Assembly (NCBI GenBank): GCA_938044295.1
Contig: CALIRC010000042.1
Span: 1-14,316 of the forward strand
DNA length: 14,316 nt
Reading direction: 5' to 3'
Origin: Minisyncoccota bacterium
GTDB taxonomy: Bacteria; Patescibacteriota; Minisyncoccia; Moranbacterales; GCA-2747515
Below, piece by piece: positions 1 to 6,602 of this stretch; positions within the stretch are counted from its first letter, which is position 1; each line of letters starts with the position of its first letter. A program made the position numbers and the translations under genes. The notes under the pieces are model-generated. The model worked only from the letters and a program-made list of their open reading frames with translations. It had not been told where the DNA came from and made no database searches.

Positions 1-98
1 ACAAAGTACACCAAGTACGTAAGTCCTAAGGAGTGTTTATAGCGAAGCCGTGTGCAAAGTGAGGAAATTCTAAATGAAAAAGATTATATAGGACTCAA

Positions 99-121
99 AA
101 AAACACCCATAGGATGTTTTT
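99..121 (-). terminator. Intrinsic terminator of rpmA
   Basis: An inverted repeat 24 bases beyond the rpmA stop codon. Read on the minus strand the stem is 10 bp with one G-U wobble and a 3-base loop (TAT), and it runs into a T-tract of seven. Read on the plus strand the same wobble becomes a C-A mismatch, so the structure is better formed in the rpmA transcript. That strand preference and the position directly after the gene support a Rho-independent terminator. Confidence 0.7.
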
Positions 122-144
122 AAAAAAAGCAATGAAGACAAAAA

Positions 145-432
145 CTACTTCTTGTCTTGCGAAACAACGCTAACATACCGTCGCTCTTTTAGCTTACCTG
201 TAAATGCTCGAACTTTCTTCTTGGAAAAAGCAACGACACCGTCAGTAGTTGCATAAAGTGTGTCATCCTGAGCGCGCGAAACGCCCTCACCAGGATTAAA
301 TTTTGTACCACGCTGGCGCAAGATGATATTGCCAGCATTAACCGTTTGTGAGCCAAAAATCTTTACACCAAGTCGCTTGGAGATGGAGTCTCGACCCAAA
401 CTAGTAGATCCACCAGCTTTTCTATGTGCCAT
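145..432 (-). CDS. rpmA: Large ribosomal subunit protein bL27
   Basis: A 95-residue protein of the 50S subunit whose N-terminal tail reaches toward the peptidyl transferase centre. The start MAHRKAGGSTSLGRDS and the core SKRLGVKIFG, GNIILRQRGTKFNPG and the conserved Asp of QDDTLYA are the family signature, and the length is normal. There is no N-terminal extension before MAHRKAGG, so no cleavage of the Firmicutes kind is expected. bL27 is usually encoded directly after rplU (bL21); here the upstream side is a divergent plus-strand gene, so rpmA is a single-gene transcript. It has a consensus promoter at 503-530, a leader hairpin at 456-476 and a terminator at 99-121. The start has only a weak AAAG-type ribosome binding site. 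Confidence 0.97.
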   Translation of the reverse strand: MAHRKAGGSTSLGRDSISKRLGVKIFGSQTVNAGNIILRQRGTKFNPGEGVSRAQDDTLYATTDGVVAFSKKKVRAFTGKLKERRYVSVVSQDKK

Positions 433-455
433 TTCTTTATAATTACATATAAACC

Positions 456-476
456 GTCAGCTCTTTGAGAACTGAC
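456..476 (-). other. Leader hairpin in rpmA 5' UTR
   Basis: An inverted repeat between the rpmA promoter and start codon. In the minus-strand transcript it makes a 9-bp stem with one G-U wobble and a 3-base loop (CAA). On the plus strand the wobble is a C-A mismatch. No T-tract follows, so it is not an evident terminator. It could stabilise the leader or be a binding site for a ribosomal protein, but nothing in the sequence decides this. Confidence 0.45.
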
Positions 477-498
477 TCTATAGTCTTTTAAATACTTG

Positions 499-507
499 TG
501 TTATTAT
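499..507 (+). promoter_or_regulatory. Possible extended -10 for the Ada-like gene
   Basis: TGt-TATTAT (-10 five of six, with the TGn extension) lies on the plus strand about 40 bases before the ATG at 548. No good -35 lies at the right distance. It overlaps the -10 of the rpmA promoter on the other strand, so the two genes may share a bidirectional promoter core. Confidence 0.35.
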
Positions 508-530
508 AGCAGGTAAGCAAATATTGTCAA
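503..530 (-). promoter_or_regulatory. Consensus sigma-70 promoter of rpmA
   Basis: On the minus strand TTGACA (530-525) is followed by a 16-bp spacer and TATAAT (508-503). Both hexamers match consensus 6/6. The spacer ends in TGC, giving an extended -10. The predicted start near position 496 leaves a leader of about 64 bases. The -10 overlaps a divergent plus-strand -10 on the opposite strand. Confidence 0.85.
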
Positions 531-547
531 TTACTCTGGATGATGCT

Positions 548-958
548 ATGGAAGTACTGAAGAAATGGTGGATAACGTGGGAACAGATCATTCTCACACT
601 AATAAGTCTCGTAATAGTGGCAAGTGGAAGCTACACCTTTGGCATACTCAGAGGCATGGAAAATGCGAAGAAACCGTTACAGATTACGCAGACACAAGGC
701 GTGAACACTGTTTTATGTAGTGAGCAATGTCAAACACTAGGAATCAGTAATAAAATGAATCAGCAAGAAGATGGTGAAGTAAAAGGCACGAAGCAGACCG
801 AAGGTGGATGTTTTTTTGTCGGAAGTGTAAATGGCACCAAGTATTATCCTCCAAGCTGTAAGGCAGTGGGAAGAATAAAAAAAGAAAATCTCACATGCTT
901 TGCATCGGAAGATGATGCAAAAGAAAGAGGGTATACTAAAACAAAAGCATGTGACTAA
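548..958 (+). CDS. Membrane-anchored Ada-like metal-binding domain protein
   Basis: A 136-residue protein of unknown role. It has a short N-terminal segment, one transmembrane helix (about residues 13-35), a polar linker and a C-terminal domain (about 90-135) with the pattern NGTKYYPPSC...RIKKEN...F.S..DA...GYT....C. This resembles the zinc-binding domain of Ada methyltransferase and its small stand-alone relatives. Candidate metal ligands are Cys88, Cys104, Cys117 and Cys135; the second CxxC pair of true Ada is absent. Cys57 and Cys61 in the linker form a further CxxxC. The ORF is open from a TTG at 524, but that start lies in the rpmA -35 region; ATG 548 is preferred because it places the hydrophobic helix near the N-terminus and lies downstream of a possible -10. 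One-TM plus Ada-like proteins are common in Patescibacteria. The domain assignment is fairly sure; the function is unknown. Confidence 0.72.
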   Translation: MEVLKKWWITWEQIILTLISLVIVASGSYTFGILRGMENAKKPLQITQTQGVNTVLCSEQCQTLGISNKMNQQEDGEVKGTKQTEGGCFFVGSVNGTKYYPPSCKAVGRIKKENLTCFASEDDAKERGYTKTKACD

Positions 959-1105
959 GAAATATGCTGTACCTTAAAATGATACATACTGCCCAGGCGC
1001 CAATGTAAAGATGTAGCAAGAATAAATGCAAAGAAAAATTTGAACCAGATACGAAAATACTGAAAAAAATTTAATAGAGGTAAAGAATGATTAAAGACAA
1101 TAATT

Positions 1106-1825
1106 ATGAATAGCAAAGACACATTTATATTAAATCTCGGTGGATCACTGATAGTGCCAGGTGAAATCGATGCAAAGATGCTGGGAGATTTTCGACAAAT
1201 CATCTCCGATCACATAGAAAAGTACAATCAAAAATTTGTGATTGTAACAGGTGGTGGTCGCACTGCAAGAATTTACCAAAATGCCGCAAGTGAAGTAATC
1301 CCAGAAATTCCTGACGAAGACAAAGACTGGTTAGGAATCCACGCTACTCGTATGAATGCGCAACTACTCAGAACGATCTTTCGTGATTATGCGTTTCCCA
1401 AAATTAACACAAACCCTCATGATTTGGAGGATTTTTATCACTCGAAAGATCCGGTAATGATTGCAGCAGGTTGGAGACCTGGGTTTTCAACAGATTACGT
1501 CACAGTAGTCCTCGCAAAATACTTAGGAATAAAAAAAATAATAAATCTTTCAAATATCAGTCATATCTACGATAAAGATCCTAAAGAAAATGACGACGCA
1601 GTAAAAATAGAAGAAATTTCATGGAAAAAATTTCGCGACATGATTGGAGATAAATGGACACCAGGAATGAATACACCATTTGATCCTGTAGCAGCGAAGT
1701 ATGCAGATGAAGAAAACCTCGAAGTTGTAACAATGAGTGGGGATAATCTTGAAAATCTCAAAAGATATTTGGGTAGCGGTGGATTTGAGGGGAGTACAAT
1801 TAAAAATAGTGAATCCGCAACATAG
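1106..1825 (+). CDS. pyrH: UMP kinase, archaeal type
   Basis: A 239-residue amino acid kinase-family protein expected to phosphorylate UMP to UDP with ATP in the cytosol. Visible motifs: the N-terminal phosphate loop LGGSLIVP (11-18), VTGGGRTARIY, LGIHATRMNAQLL, GWRPGFSTDYVTVVLAK, the nucleotide-site segment ISHIYDKDPKEN, and PGMNTPFDPVAAK. The segments IHATRMNAQLL and PGFSTD resemble archaeal UMP kinases (IDATRLNARLL, PGHSTDAVA) more than bacterial hexameric PyrH (LATVMNALAL, FFTTDTAA). It still occupies the bacterial pyrH position upstream of frr, with a lipoprotein gene between. The ATG start has only an AT-rich leader and no Shine-Dalgarno. No clear promoter was seen in the 147 bases upstream. 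Another amino acid kinase activity is possible but unlikely given the frr-rseP-proS context. Confidence 0.88.
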   Translation: MNSKDTFILNLGGSLIVPGEIDAKMLGDFRQIISDHIEKYNQKFVIVTGGGRTARIYQNAASEVIPEIPDEDKDWLGIHATRMNAQLLRTIFRDYAFPKINTNPHDLEDFYHSKDPVMIAAGWRPGFSTDYVTVVLAKYLGIKKIINLSNISHIYDKDPKENDDAVKIEEISWKKFRDMIGDKWTPGMNTPFDPVAAKYADEENLEVVTMSGDNLENLKRYLGSGGFEGSTIKNSESAT

Positions 1826-1947
1826 TGTAGATTAAAATAGCAATCAAACAGGCGTGGAATAATATGCATTGCATCAAAAAAAGGTAAAAAGTTGAATACG
1901 CTGATTGTCGACAAGCTCAAATTTCACTTCCATTCGTCTCGGTTCTT

Positions 1948-1956
1948 TGCTAAAAT
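1948..1956 (+). promoter_or_regulatory. Extended -10 close to the lipoprotein start
   Basis: TGc-TAAAAT (-10 five of six plus TGn) lies 9 bases before the ATG at 1966. No recognisable -35 is present at 16-18 bp spacing. Transcription from it would start at about 1962-1964, giving an essentially leaderless mRNA. Confidence 0.4.
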
Positions 1957-1965
1957 AAAGCAATT

Positions 1966-3039
1966 ATGAGGTTCAAGTTACTCACTCTTAGTATCTGTGT
2001 GATCACGCTTTCAGGATGCGTGCCTTTTTTAGGTAATAATGATATAGGTCCATCAAATGGTGGCATCGTTAAAAGTGTAAACAGCGGACTTGATTTTGAA
2101 GAGCGAAATACAATCGACGAAGAAACGTCCCTTGCAAAAGCGAATATCATTGCTTTTGCAATTGATCCCATTGATACTAATACGATTTATGTCGGAACAC
2201 AAAGCAGTGGTTTGTATCAATCACAAAACACTGGTGAAAGTTGGGAGAAAGTAAATTTTCCACCAGAACAAATTGATGCTATAGCAATCGATCCCCGAAA
2301 TTCAGATATAATTTATATTGCTGCTCCGTGGAAGTCACAAGGGCGTGTATACAAAACGACCGATGCTGGAGCAAATTGGGAAGAAGTATACACGGAGCCG
2401 GTTGTTGGGACACGCGTCACTGCGCTCAAACTTTTGCCACAAAATCCCGATGTAATCTATATCGGAACAAGTATAAATTCTTCTCGAAATTCCACTATTG
2501 CGAAATCCTTTGATGCAGGAAAGACATGGAAAAACCTACGCACAAACAATGAAACAATACTTGCAATTGATTTTGACCCAGAAAATGCCGAGCAAATGTA
2601 TGTGCACACATCACAAAATGATGTTCTCAGATCATACGATGGAGGCTTGCAGTGGGAATCCATCACAGACTATGAGCGTACAGAAGAGCAGGAGGGGTTT
2701 AATGGAACAATTCACTCATTTTTTGTACATGAGAGAAATCCGGGAGAGCTCTACATCGGTACAGATACATCACTGTATAAATCTGAGAATTATGGTGACT
2801 CATGGGAAGAGGTTGATATCATCGGAAGTGCAAAAGGCATACCTATTCGCGCAATATCTGTAAATCCTTTGCGCAGTGATCAACTCACATTCGCCTCAGC
2901 AAAAGCAATTTATGTACTCGTAGGGGAGGGTCGGTGGCGTATCACTGATACCAAAACAAACCAAGCAGTCAGTCATATCGTTTATGATCGCACAAATCCA
3001 GAAATAGTGTATATTGGATACTACAATGTAAAGAGATAG
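1966..3039 (+). CDS. Asp-box beta-propeller lipoprotein
   Basis: A 357-residue exported protein of unknown role. It begins with a lipoprotein signal peptide: positive MRFK, a hydrophobic run, then the lipobox LSGC with Cys18 as the predicted lipidated residue. The mature part carries five Asp-box (BNR-like) motifs, S-x-D/N-x-G-x-x-W, near residues 86-93, 131-138, 181-188, 223-230 and 273-280. They alternate with IDP..SD.IYIGT-type strands, as in sortilin/Vps10, Ycf48-like and sialidase-type propellers. No sialidase catalytic set (Arg triad, Tyr/Glu) is evident, so a structural or binding role is more likely than an enzyme. It sits between pyrH and frr, ending 8 bases before frr, so it is probably co-transcribed with the housekeeping genes. 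An extended -10 just upstream suggests an additional leaderless start. Confidence 0.85.
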   Translation: MRFKLLTLSICVITLSGCVPFLGNNDIGPSNGGIVKSVNSGLDFEERNTIDEETSLAKANIIAFAIDPIDTNTIYVGTQSSGLYQSQNTGESWEKVNFPPEQIDAIAIDPRNSDIIYIAAPWKSQGRVYKTTDAGANWEEVYTEPVVGTRVTALKLLPQNPDVIYIGTSINSSRNSTIAKSFDAGKTWKNLRTNNETILAIDFDPENAEQMYVHTSQNDVLRSYDGGLQWESITDYERTEEQEGFNGTIHSFFVHERNPGELYIGTDTSLYKSENYGDSWEEVDIIGSAKGIPIRAISVNPLRSDQLTFASAKAIYVLVGEGRWRITDTKTNQAVSHIVYDRTNPEIVYIGYYNVKR

Positions 3040-3047
3040 ATAAAATT

Positions 3048-3608
3048 ATGAAGTACAAAGAAATTATAGATTCCAGAGAGCAGGAATTTGGTGAAATTCA
3101 TGAAAGATTGCATAGTGAATACGCGAAACTGCGCTCTGGAAGAGCATCAACTACACTTGTCGATGGTATCACGGTGGACTACTATGGTACGCCAACTCCA
3201 TTGGCACAAGCTGCTAATATTACCGTTCCTGAAGCAAGGCAAATCGTAATTCAAGCATGGGATAAATCGATGCTCGAACCTATAGAGGCAGCAATCAAAA
3301 AGGCAGATCTCGGAATCATGCCATCAAATGAAGGAGAAATCCTGCGAATCACACTTCCACCAATGACCGAAGAAAATCGCAAGGACCTTGTTAAGGTGCT
3401 CAATCAAAGAACAGAAGAAGCGCGCATAGCAGTGCGAGCAATCCGCGAAGAAATTTGGAAAGAAATTCAAAAAGAAGAAAGTTGTGGAGAAATGAGCGAA
3501 GATGATAAATTCGCAGGAAAGGATGCTTTGCAAAAAGTTGTAGATGCTCACAATGCACAAATCGAAGAGTCAAGAAAGAAAAAAGAGCAAGAGATTATGA
3601 CAGTGTAG
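3048..3608 (+). CDS. frr: Ribosome recycling factor
   Basis: A 186-residue protein that, with EF-G, splits the post-termination ribosome. The family landmarks are all present: LRSGRAST (28-35), VDYYGTPTPLAQAANI, the WDKS segment, ADLGIMPSNEGEILRITLPPMTEENRK, and the basic helix ending AVRAIREEIWKEIQK. Length equals the usual 185 residues and the helical ends are intact. It follows the propeller lipoprotein by 8 bases and precedes rseP by 33. In most bacteria frr follows pyrH directly; here the lipoprotein lies between. There is no Shine-Dalgarno ahead of the ATG. Confidence 0.98.
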   Translation: MKYKEIIDSREQEFGEIHERLHSEYAKLRSGRASTTLVDGITVDYYGTPTPLAQAANITVPEARQIVIQAWDKSMLEPIEAAIKKADLGIMPSNEGEILRITLPPMTEENRKDLVKVLNQRTEEARIAVRAIREEIWKEIQKEESCGEMSEDDKFAGKDALQKVVDAHNAQIEESRKKKEQEIMTV

Positions 3609-3641
3609 AATTCCATCTCACGTATAAAAAACCAATCAAAT

Positions 3642-5084
3642 ATGAAAAAATCACAAATCCTGATCATTGTTATTGCTATATTGGTAGCAGCAAGTCATGC
3701 GCTGAAGTTAATTGAGAGAAAAGAGTTCTTCATTGCACTTGCAGTCTTAGCAGTAATATACGGTCTCAGAAGTATTGATCGGAGGTTCTTTGGAGTTGCT
3801 ATGATAGCTTTCCTGATTGGCTTCGCATATTTTTCTGGGATTCCAATGGGTTTTTTTGTGGCACTTGTAACATTTCTTTTAGTACTGGGTGTATTAGTCT
3901 ACATTCATGAGGCAGGGCATTTCATTACAGCACGTAGAAATGGTGTGACATGTCATGAGTTTGGATTTGGCTTCCCACCACGCATCGGCGGATTTGTGAA
4001 GGATGATGAGACTGGAGAAAAAAAATGGATCTGGGGCACACAGGAATACTACGGAAATAATACTCTTTTTTCACTCAATTGGATTCCGTTGGGTGGTTTT
4101 GTTCGTATCAAAGGGGAAAACGCAAAGCCAGATCAAGAGCATCCAGACAAAGACAGCTTCATCGCAAAAAGTGGTTGGGTGCGCTTCAAAATTCTTTTTG
4201 CTGGGGTAACAATGAATTTTATTCTCGGCTGGCTACTGATAAGTATCGCTCTAATGATCGGATTGCCGATTGCCTATGACGAGCAATATATTAAAGAAAA
4301 AATAAAGCCCGAATGGATTATCGGCGAAAAACAAGTATTGATCAACACTATTACGCCAAATTCGGCAGCGCAAAAAATGGGCATCGAAACTGGTGATGCG
4401 ATCAAAAAAATCTGCACAGACAGCGTATGCACAGAAGTCACTGACGTCAAAGATCTTGTAGATGTCATAAATAACAATCGTACTAAGGCAGTGACAGTGG
4501 GAGTTATGCGAGGTGCGCAAGAGTTGGAACTAAGAGGTATTCTAGGCAATCAAGAAGTAGGTGCACTAGGCGTAAGTATGGCGCAAACGGTACTTGTGAA
4601 GTATCCACCACATCTAGCATTTATAGAAGGATTTGTTCGCGCTATTAAACTGACGCTCGCAATTCTAATAGGGATCCTCGGACTGTTTAAAGGACTTGTG
4701 ATGGGTGCCGGAACAAGTGAGGGTGTGGCAGGTCCACTAGGTATTGCTGTACTTGTCAACAAAATGCGAGAACTAGGCATCGCATATCTTTTCCAGATTT
4801 CAGCAATTCTCAGTCTAAACTTGGCGATTTTCAACGCATTACCAATTCCTGCACTAGATGGTGGTCGCATTCTCTTCCTCTTCATTGAGAAGATAAAGGG
4901 ATCTGTGGTGAATCCAAAAGTCGAAGGATTCTTCCATACAGTCTTTTTTACGCTACTGATCTTGTTGATGTTATTTGTAACAACGAAAGAAGGTGTTGAG
5001 ATTTTTAAAAAAAATAAAGCTAAATCAGACGCACAACAAGAAAAACAAATCACTTCTGATGGATTATCAGAAGCCACTAAGTAG
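3642..5084 (+). CDS. rseP: RseP-type site-2 intramembrane protease
   Basis: A 480-residue M50 zinc metalloprotease expected to cleave transmembrane segments within the membrane. The zinc motif HEAGH is at 89-93, and the third ligand lies in the distal motif NALPIPALDGG (398-408). A single PDZ domain lies around 230-300 (INTITPNSAAQKMGIETGDAI). The conserved GVAGPLGI loop is at 361-368, and C-terminal helices are at about 383-400 and 431-446. In the family the HExxH usually lies about 20 residues from the start; here roughly 65 extra residues come first, carrying two or three added hydrophobic helices. The gene is 12 bases upstream of proS, the conserved rseP-proS order, but uppS, cdsA and dxr, which often separate frr from rseP, are missing. 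The substrate cannot be told from the sequence; no RseA-like partner is in the window. Confidence 0.95.
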   Translation: MKKSQILIIVIAILVAASHALKLIERKEFFIALAVLAVIYGLRSIDRRFFGVAMIAFLIGFAYFSGIPMGFFVALVTFLLVLGVLVYIHEAGHFITARRNGVTCHEFGFGFPPRIGGFVKDDETGEKKWIWGTQEYYGNNTLFSLNWIPLGGFVRIKGENAKPDQEHPDKDSFIAKSGWVRFKILFAGVTMNFILGWLLISIALMIGLPIAYDEQYIKEKIKPEWIIGEKQVLINTITPNSAAQKMGIETGDAIKKICTDSVCTEVTDVKDLVDVINNNRTKAVTVGVMRGAQELELRGILGNQEVGALGVSMAQTVLVKYPPHLAFIEGFVRAIKLTLAILIGILGLFKGLVMGAGTSEGVAGPLGIAVLVNKMRELGIAYLFQISAILSLNLAIFNALPIPALDGGRILFLFIEKIKGSVVNPKVEGFFHTVFFTLLILLMLFVTTKEGVEIFKKNKAKSDAQQEKQITSDGLSEATK

Positions 5085-5096
5085 AATTGATACACT

Positions 5097-6341
5097 ATGA
5101 AACAATCACAACTTTTTACGAAAACACAAAAATTTGCACCAAAAGACGAGCAGGCTCGTAATGCTCAATTGCTGATTCGTGCTGGATATATACACAAGGA
5201 AATGGCAGGGGCATATGCATTATTGCCACTTGGCATACGATCCATAGAAAAAATTAAGCAAATTGTACGACAAGAAATGAATCGTTCTGGAGCAAATGAG
5301 CTCCTTATGACTGGTCTCCAAAAAAAGGAGCTCTGGGATGCAACAGGTAGATGGGATGATAAAATTGTAGATGTATGGTTCAAATCTGAACTAAAGTCTG
5401 GCGCAGAAGTCGGTTTTGGGTGGTCTCACGAAGAGCCGATCTGCGATATGATGAAAAGTCATATTGCCAGCTTTCGTGACCTTCCTGTATATGTGTATCA
5501 ATTTCAAACAAAGCTTCGTAATGAACTACGCGCCAAAAGCGGTATGATGCGTGGGCGCGAATTTGTAATGAAAGACATGTATTCATTTGCGCGAGATGAA
5601 CAAGAGCATGAAGCGTTTTACCAAGAGTGTATCAATGCCTACAGTATGATTTTCGAGGAACTTGGTATCAGTGAAGACACATTTGTTACCTTTGCTACAG
5701 GCGGAGCATTTACTGAGTTTTCGCATGAATTTCAGACAATTTGCGATGCAGGAGAAGATACTATTTACATCAACCGTGAAAAAAATATTGCAATCAACGA
5801 AGAGGTGCTCACGCAAAACACATTAAAAAAACTTGGAGTTAAAAAAGAAGAGTTAGAAAAAGTAAGGACTGCAGAAACAGGAAACATATTTAACTTCGGC
5901 ACAGAAAAAAGCGAAACACTGGGACTGTACTATACAGACGAAAGTGGTCAAAAATTACCTGTATGGATGGGGTCGTACGGGATTGGAATTACTAGGATAC
6001 TTGGAGTCCTTGTAGAGAAATTTGCTGATGATAAAGGTATCGTACTACCAGAGAATATAGCACCATTTCGCGTTCACCTCATAAACATCGGCAAAGAAGA
6101 TGAGGCAGATAGGTTATATAAGAAAATGCTAGAGAAAAACATCGATGTTCTCTGGGATGACCGTAATCTGCGTCCAGGAGAGAAGTTTGCTGATAGCGAT
6201 TTAATAGGAATACCAAACAGAATTGTTATTTCCGACAAATCAATAGAAGCAGGAGGAGTAGAGCTTAAAAAAAGAACGGAGTCTAGTAGTAAAATTCTAA
6301 GTGATAGCCAGTTAATCAAAAGACTTACAAAGGAAATATGA
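5097..6341 (+). CDS. proS: Proline--tRNA ligase, short form without editing insert
   Basis: A 414-residue class II aminoacyl-tRNA synthetase that charges tRNA-Pro. Motif 1 surrounds GAYALLPLG (38-46), the HEEP loop is at 111-114, and motif 2 with its ATP-binding Arg is at about 137-165 (FQTKLRNELRAKSG..RGREF.MKD). FSHEFQTICDAGEDTI (208-223) precedes the point where bacterial ProRS continues, and motif 3 is at 291-303 (MGSYGIGITRILG). The anticodon-binding domain fills about 325-414. E. coli ProRS is 572 residues; the missing length matches loss of the roughly 180-residue INS domain that deacylates Ala-tRNA-Pro. Only about 65 residues lie between the two catalytic halves. It is the last gene of the cluster and is followed by an intrinsic terminator. 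It ends in TGA, showing that TGA is a stop here. Confidence 0.97.
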   Translation: MKQSQLFTKTQKFAPKDEQARNAQLLIRAGYIHKEMAGAYALLPLGIRSIEKIKQIVRQEMNRSGANELLMTGLQKKELWDATGRWDDKIVDVWFKSELKSGAEVGFGWSHEEPICDMMKSHIASFRDLPVYVYQFQTKLRNELRAKSGMMRGREFVMKDMYSFARDEQEHEAFYQECINAYSMIFEELGISEDTFVTFATGGAFTEFSHEFQTICDAGEDTIYINREKNIAINEEVLTQNTLKKLGVKKEELEKVRTAETGNIFNFGTEKSETLGLYYTDESGQKLPVWMGSYGIGITRILGVLVEKFADDKGIVLPENIAPFRVHLINIGKEDEADRLYKKMLEKNIDVLWDDRNLRPGEKFADSDLIGIPNRIVISDKSIEAGGVELKKRTESSSKILSDSQLIKRLTKEI

Positions 6342-6438
6342 GTAAAGGATATAAAACGATCAGCTAGCCACCGCCGCAAGAGTATTTTTTGTAAAGCCAC
6401 AAAAGTTTTCACGAGTTTCCCTGTAAGTAAATAGTATC

Positions 6439-6463
6439 AAAACAGCACGCGATGCTGTTTTTT
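6439..6463 (+). terminator. Intrinsic terminator after proS
   Basis: A perfect 9-bp stem (AAAACAGCA / TGCTGTTTT) with the 5-base loop CGCGA, ending in a run of six T. It lies about 100 bases past the proS stop and closes the housekeeping cluster. Confidence 0.85.
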
Positions 6464-6506
6464 GTGTATAAGATGTGGGTAAAGTTATACAAAAAAACAC
6501 TTTTTT

Positions 6507-6524
6507 AATATTTTGGCAAATATT
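6507..6524. repeat. Inverted repeat over the -35 of the surface-protein promoter
   Basis: Perfect 7-bp arms AATATTT / AAATATT with spacer TGGC. It covers the -35 hexamer TTGGCA at 6513-6518, a position where a repressor could act. In AT-rich DNA such a repeat can arise by chance. Confidence 0.35.
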
Positions 6525-6541
6525 ATGGCATCTGGTAATAT
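6513..6541 (+). promoter_or_regulatory. Promoter of the SPDTG surface protein
   Basis: TTGGCA (5/6), a 17-bp spacer, then TAATAT (4/6) preceded by TGG (extended -10). The predicted start near 6548 leaves a leader of about 55 bases that includes a short hairpin. Confidence 0.6.
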
Positions 6542-6563
6542 ATTTAGTTATCTTAAATAACCG

Positions 6564-6578
6564 CACTCAAAATGAGTG
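6564..6578 (+). repeat. Short leader hairpin before the surface-protein gene
   Basis: Perfect 6-bp arms CACTCA / TGAGTG with an AAA loop, 24 bases before the ATG at 6603. There is no T-tract, so it is not a terminator. It may be a leader RNA structure or an operator. Confidence 0.35.
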
Positions 6579-6602
6579 TAATAAATAAACTGAAATAACT
6601 CT

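Noticed and set aside
1..42. Plus-strand open frame ending ...KYVSPKECL and a stop at 40-42, possibly the tail of another Ada-like protein ending in GY.P...C.
   Set aside because: Only 13 residues are visible; the resemblance to the tail of the protein at 548-958 is suggestive but too short to call a gene.
955..1203. An 82-codon minus-strand ORF with a hydrophobic stretch.
   Set aside because: It overlaps the start of pyrH in antisense, its start lies inside that gene, and no family is recognisable. The hydrophobic run comes from AT-rich intergenic DNA. The 959-1105 gap holds nothing else I can name.
4550..5095. A 181-codon minus-strand ORF.
   Set aside because: Antisense to rseP, whose zinc motifs fix the true frame.
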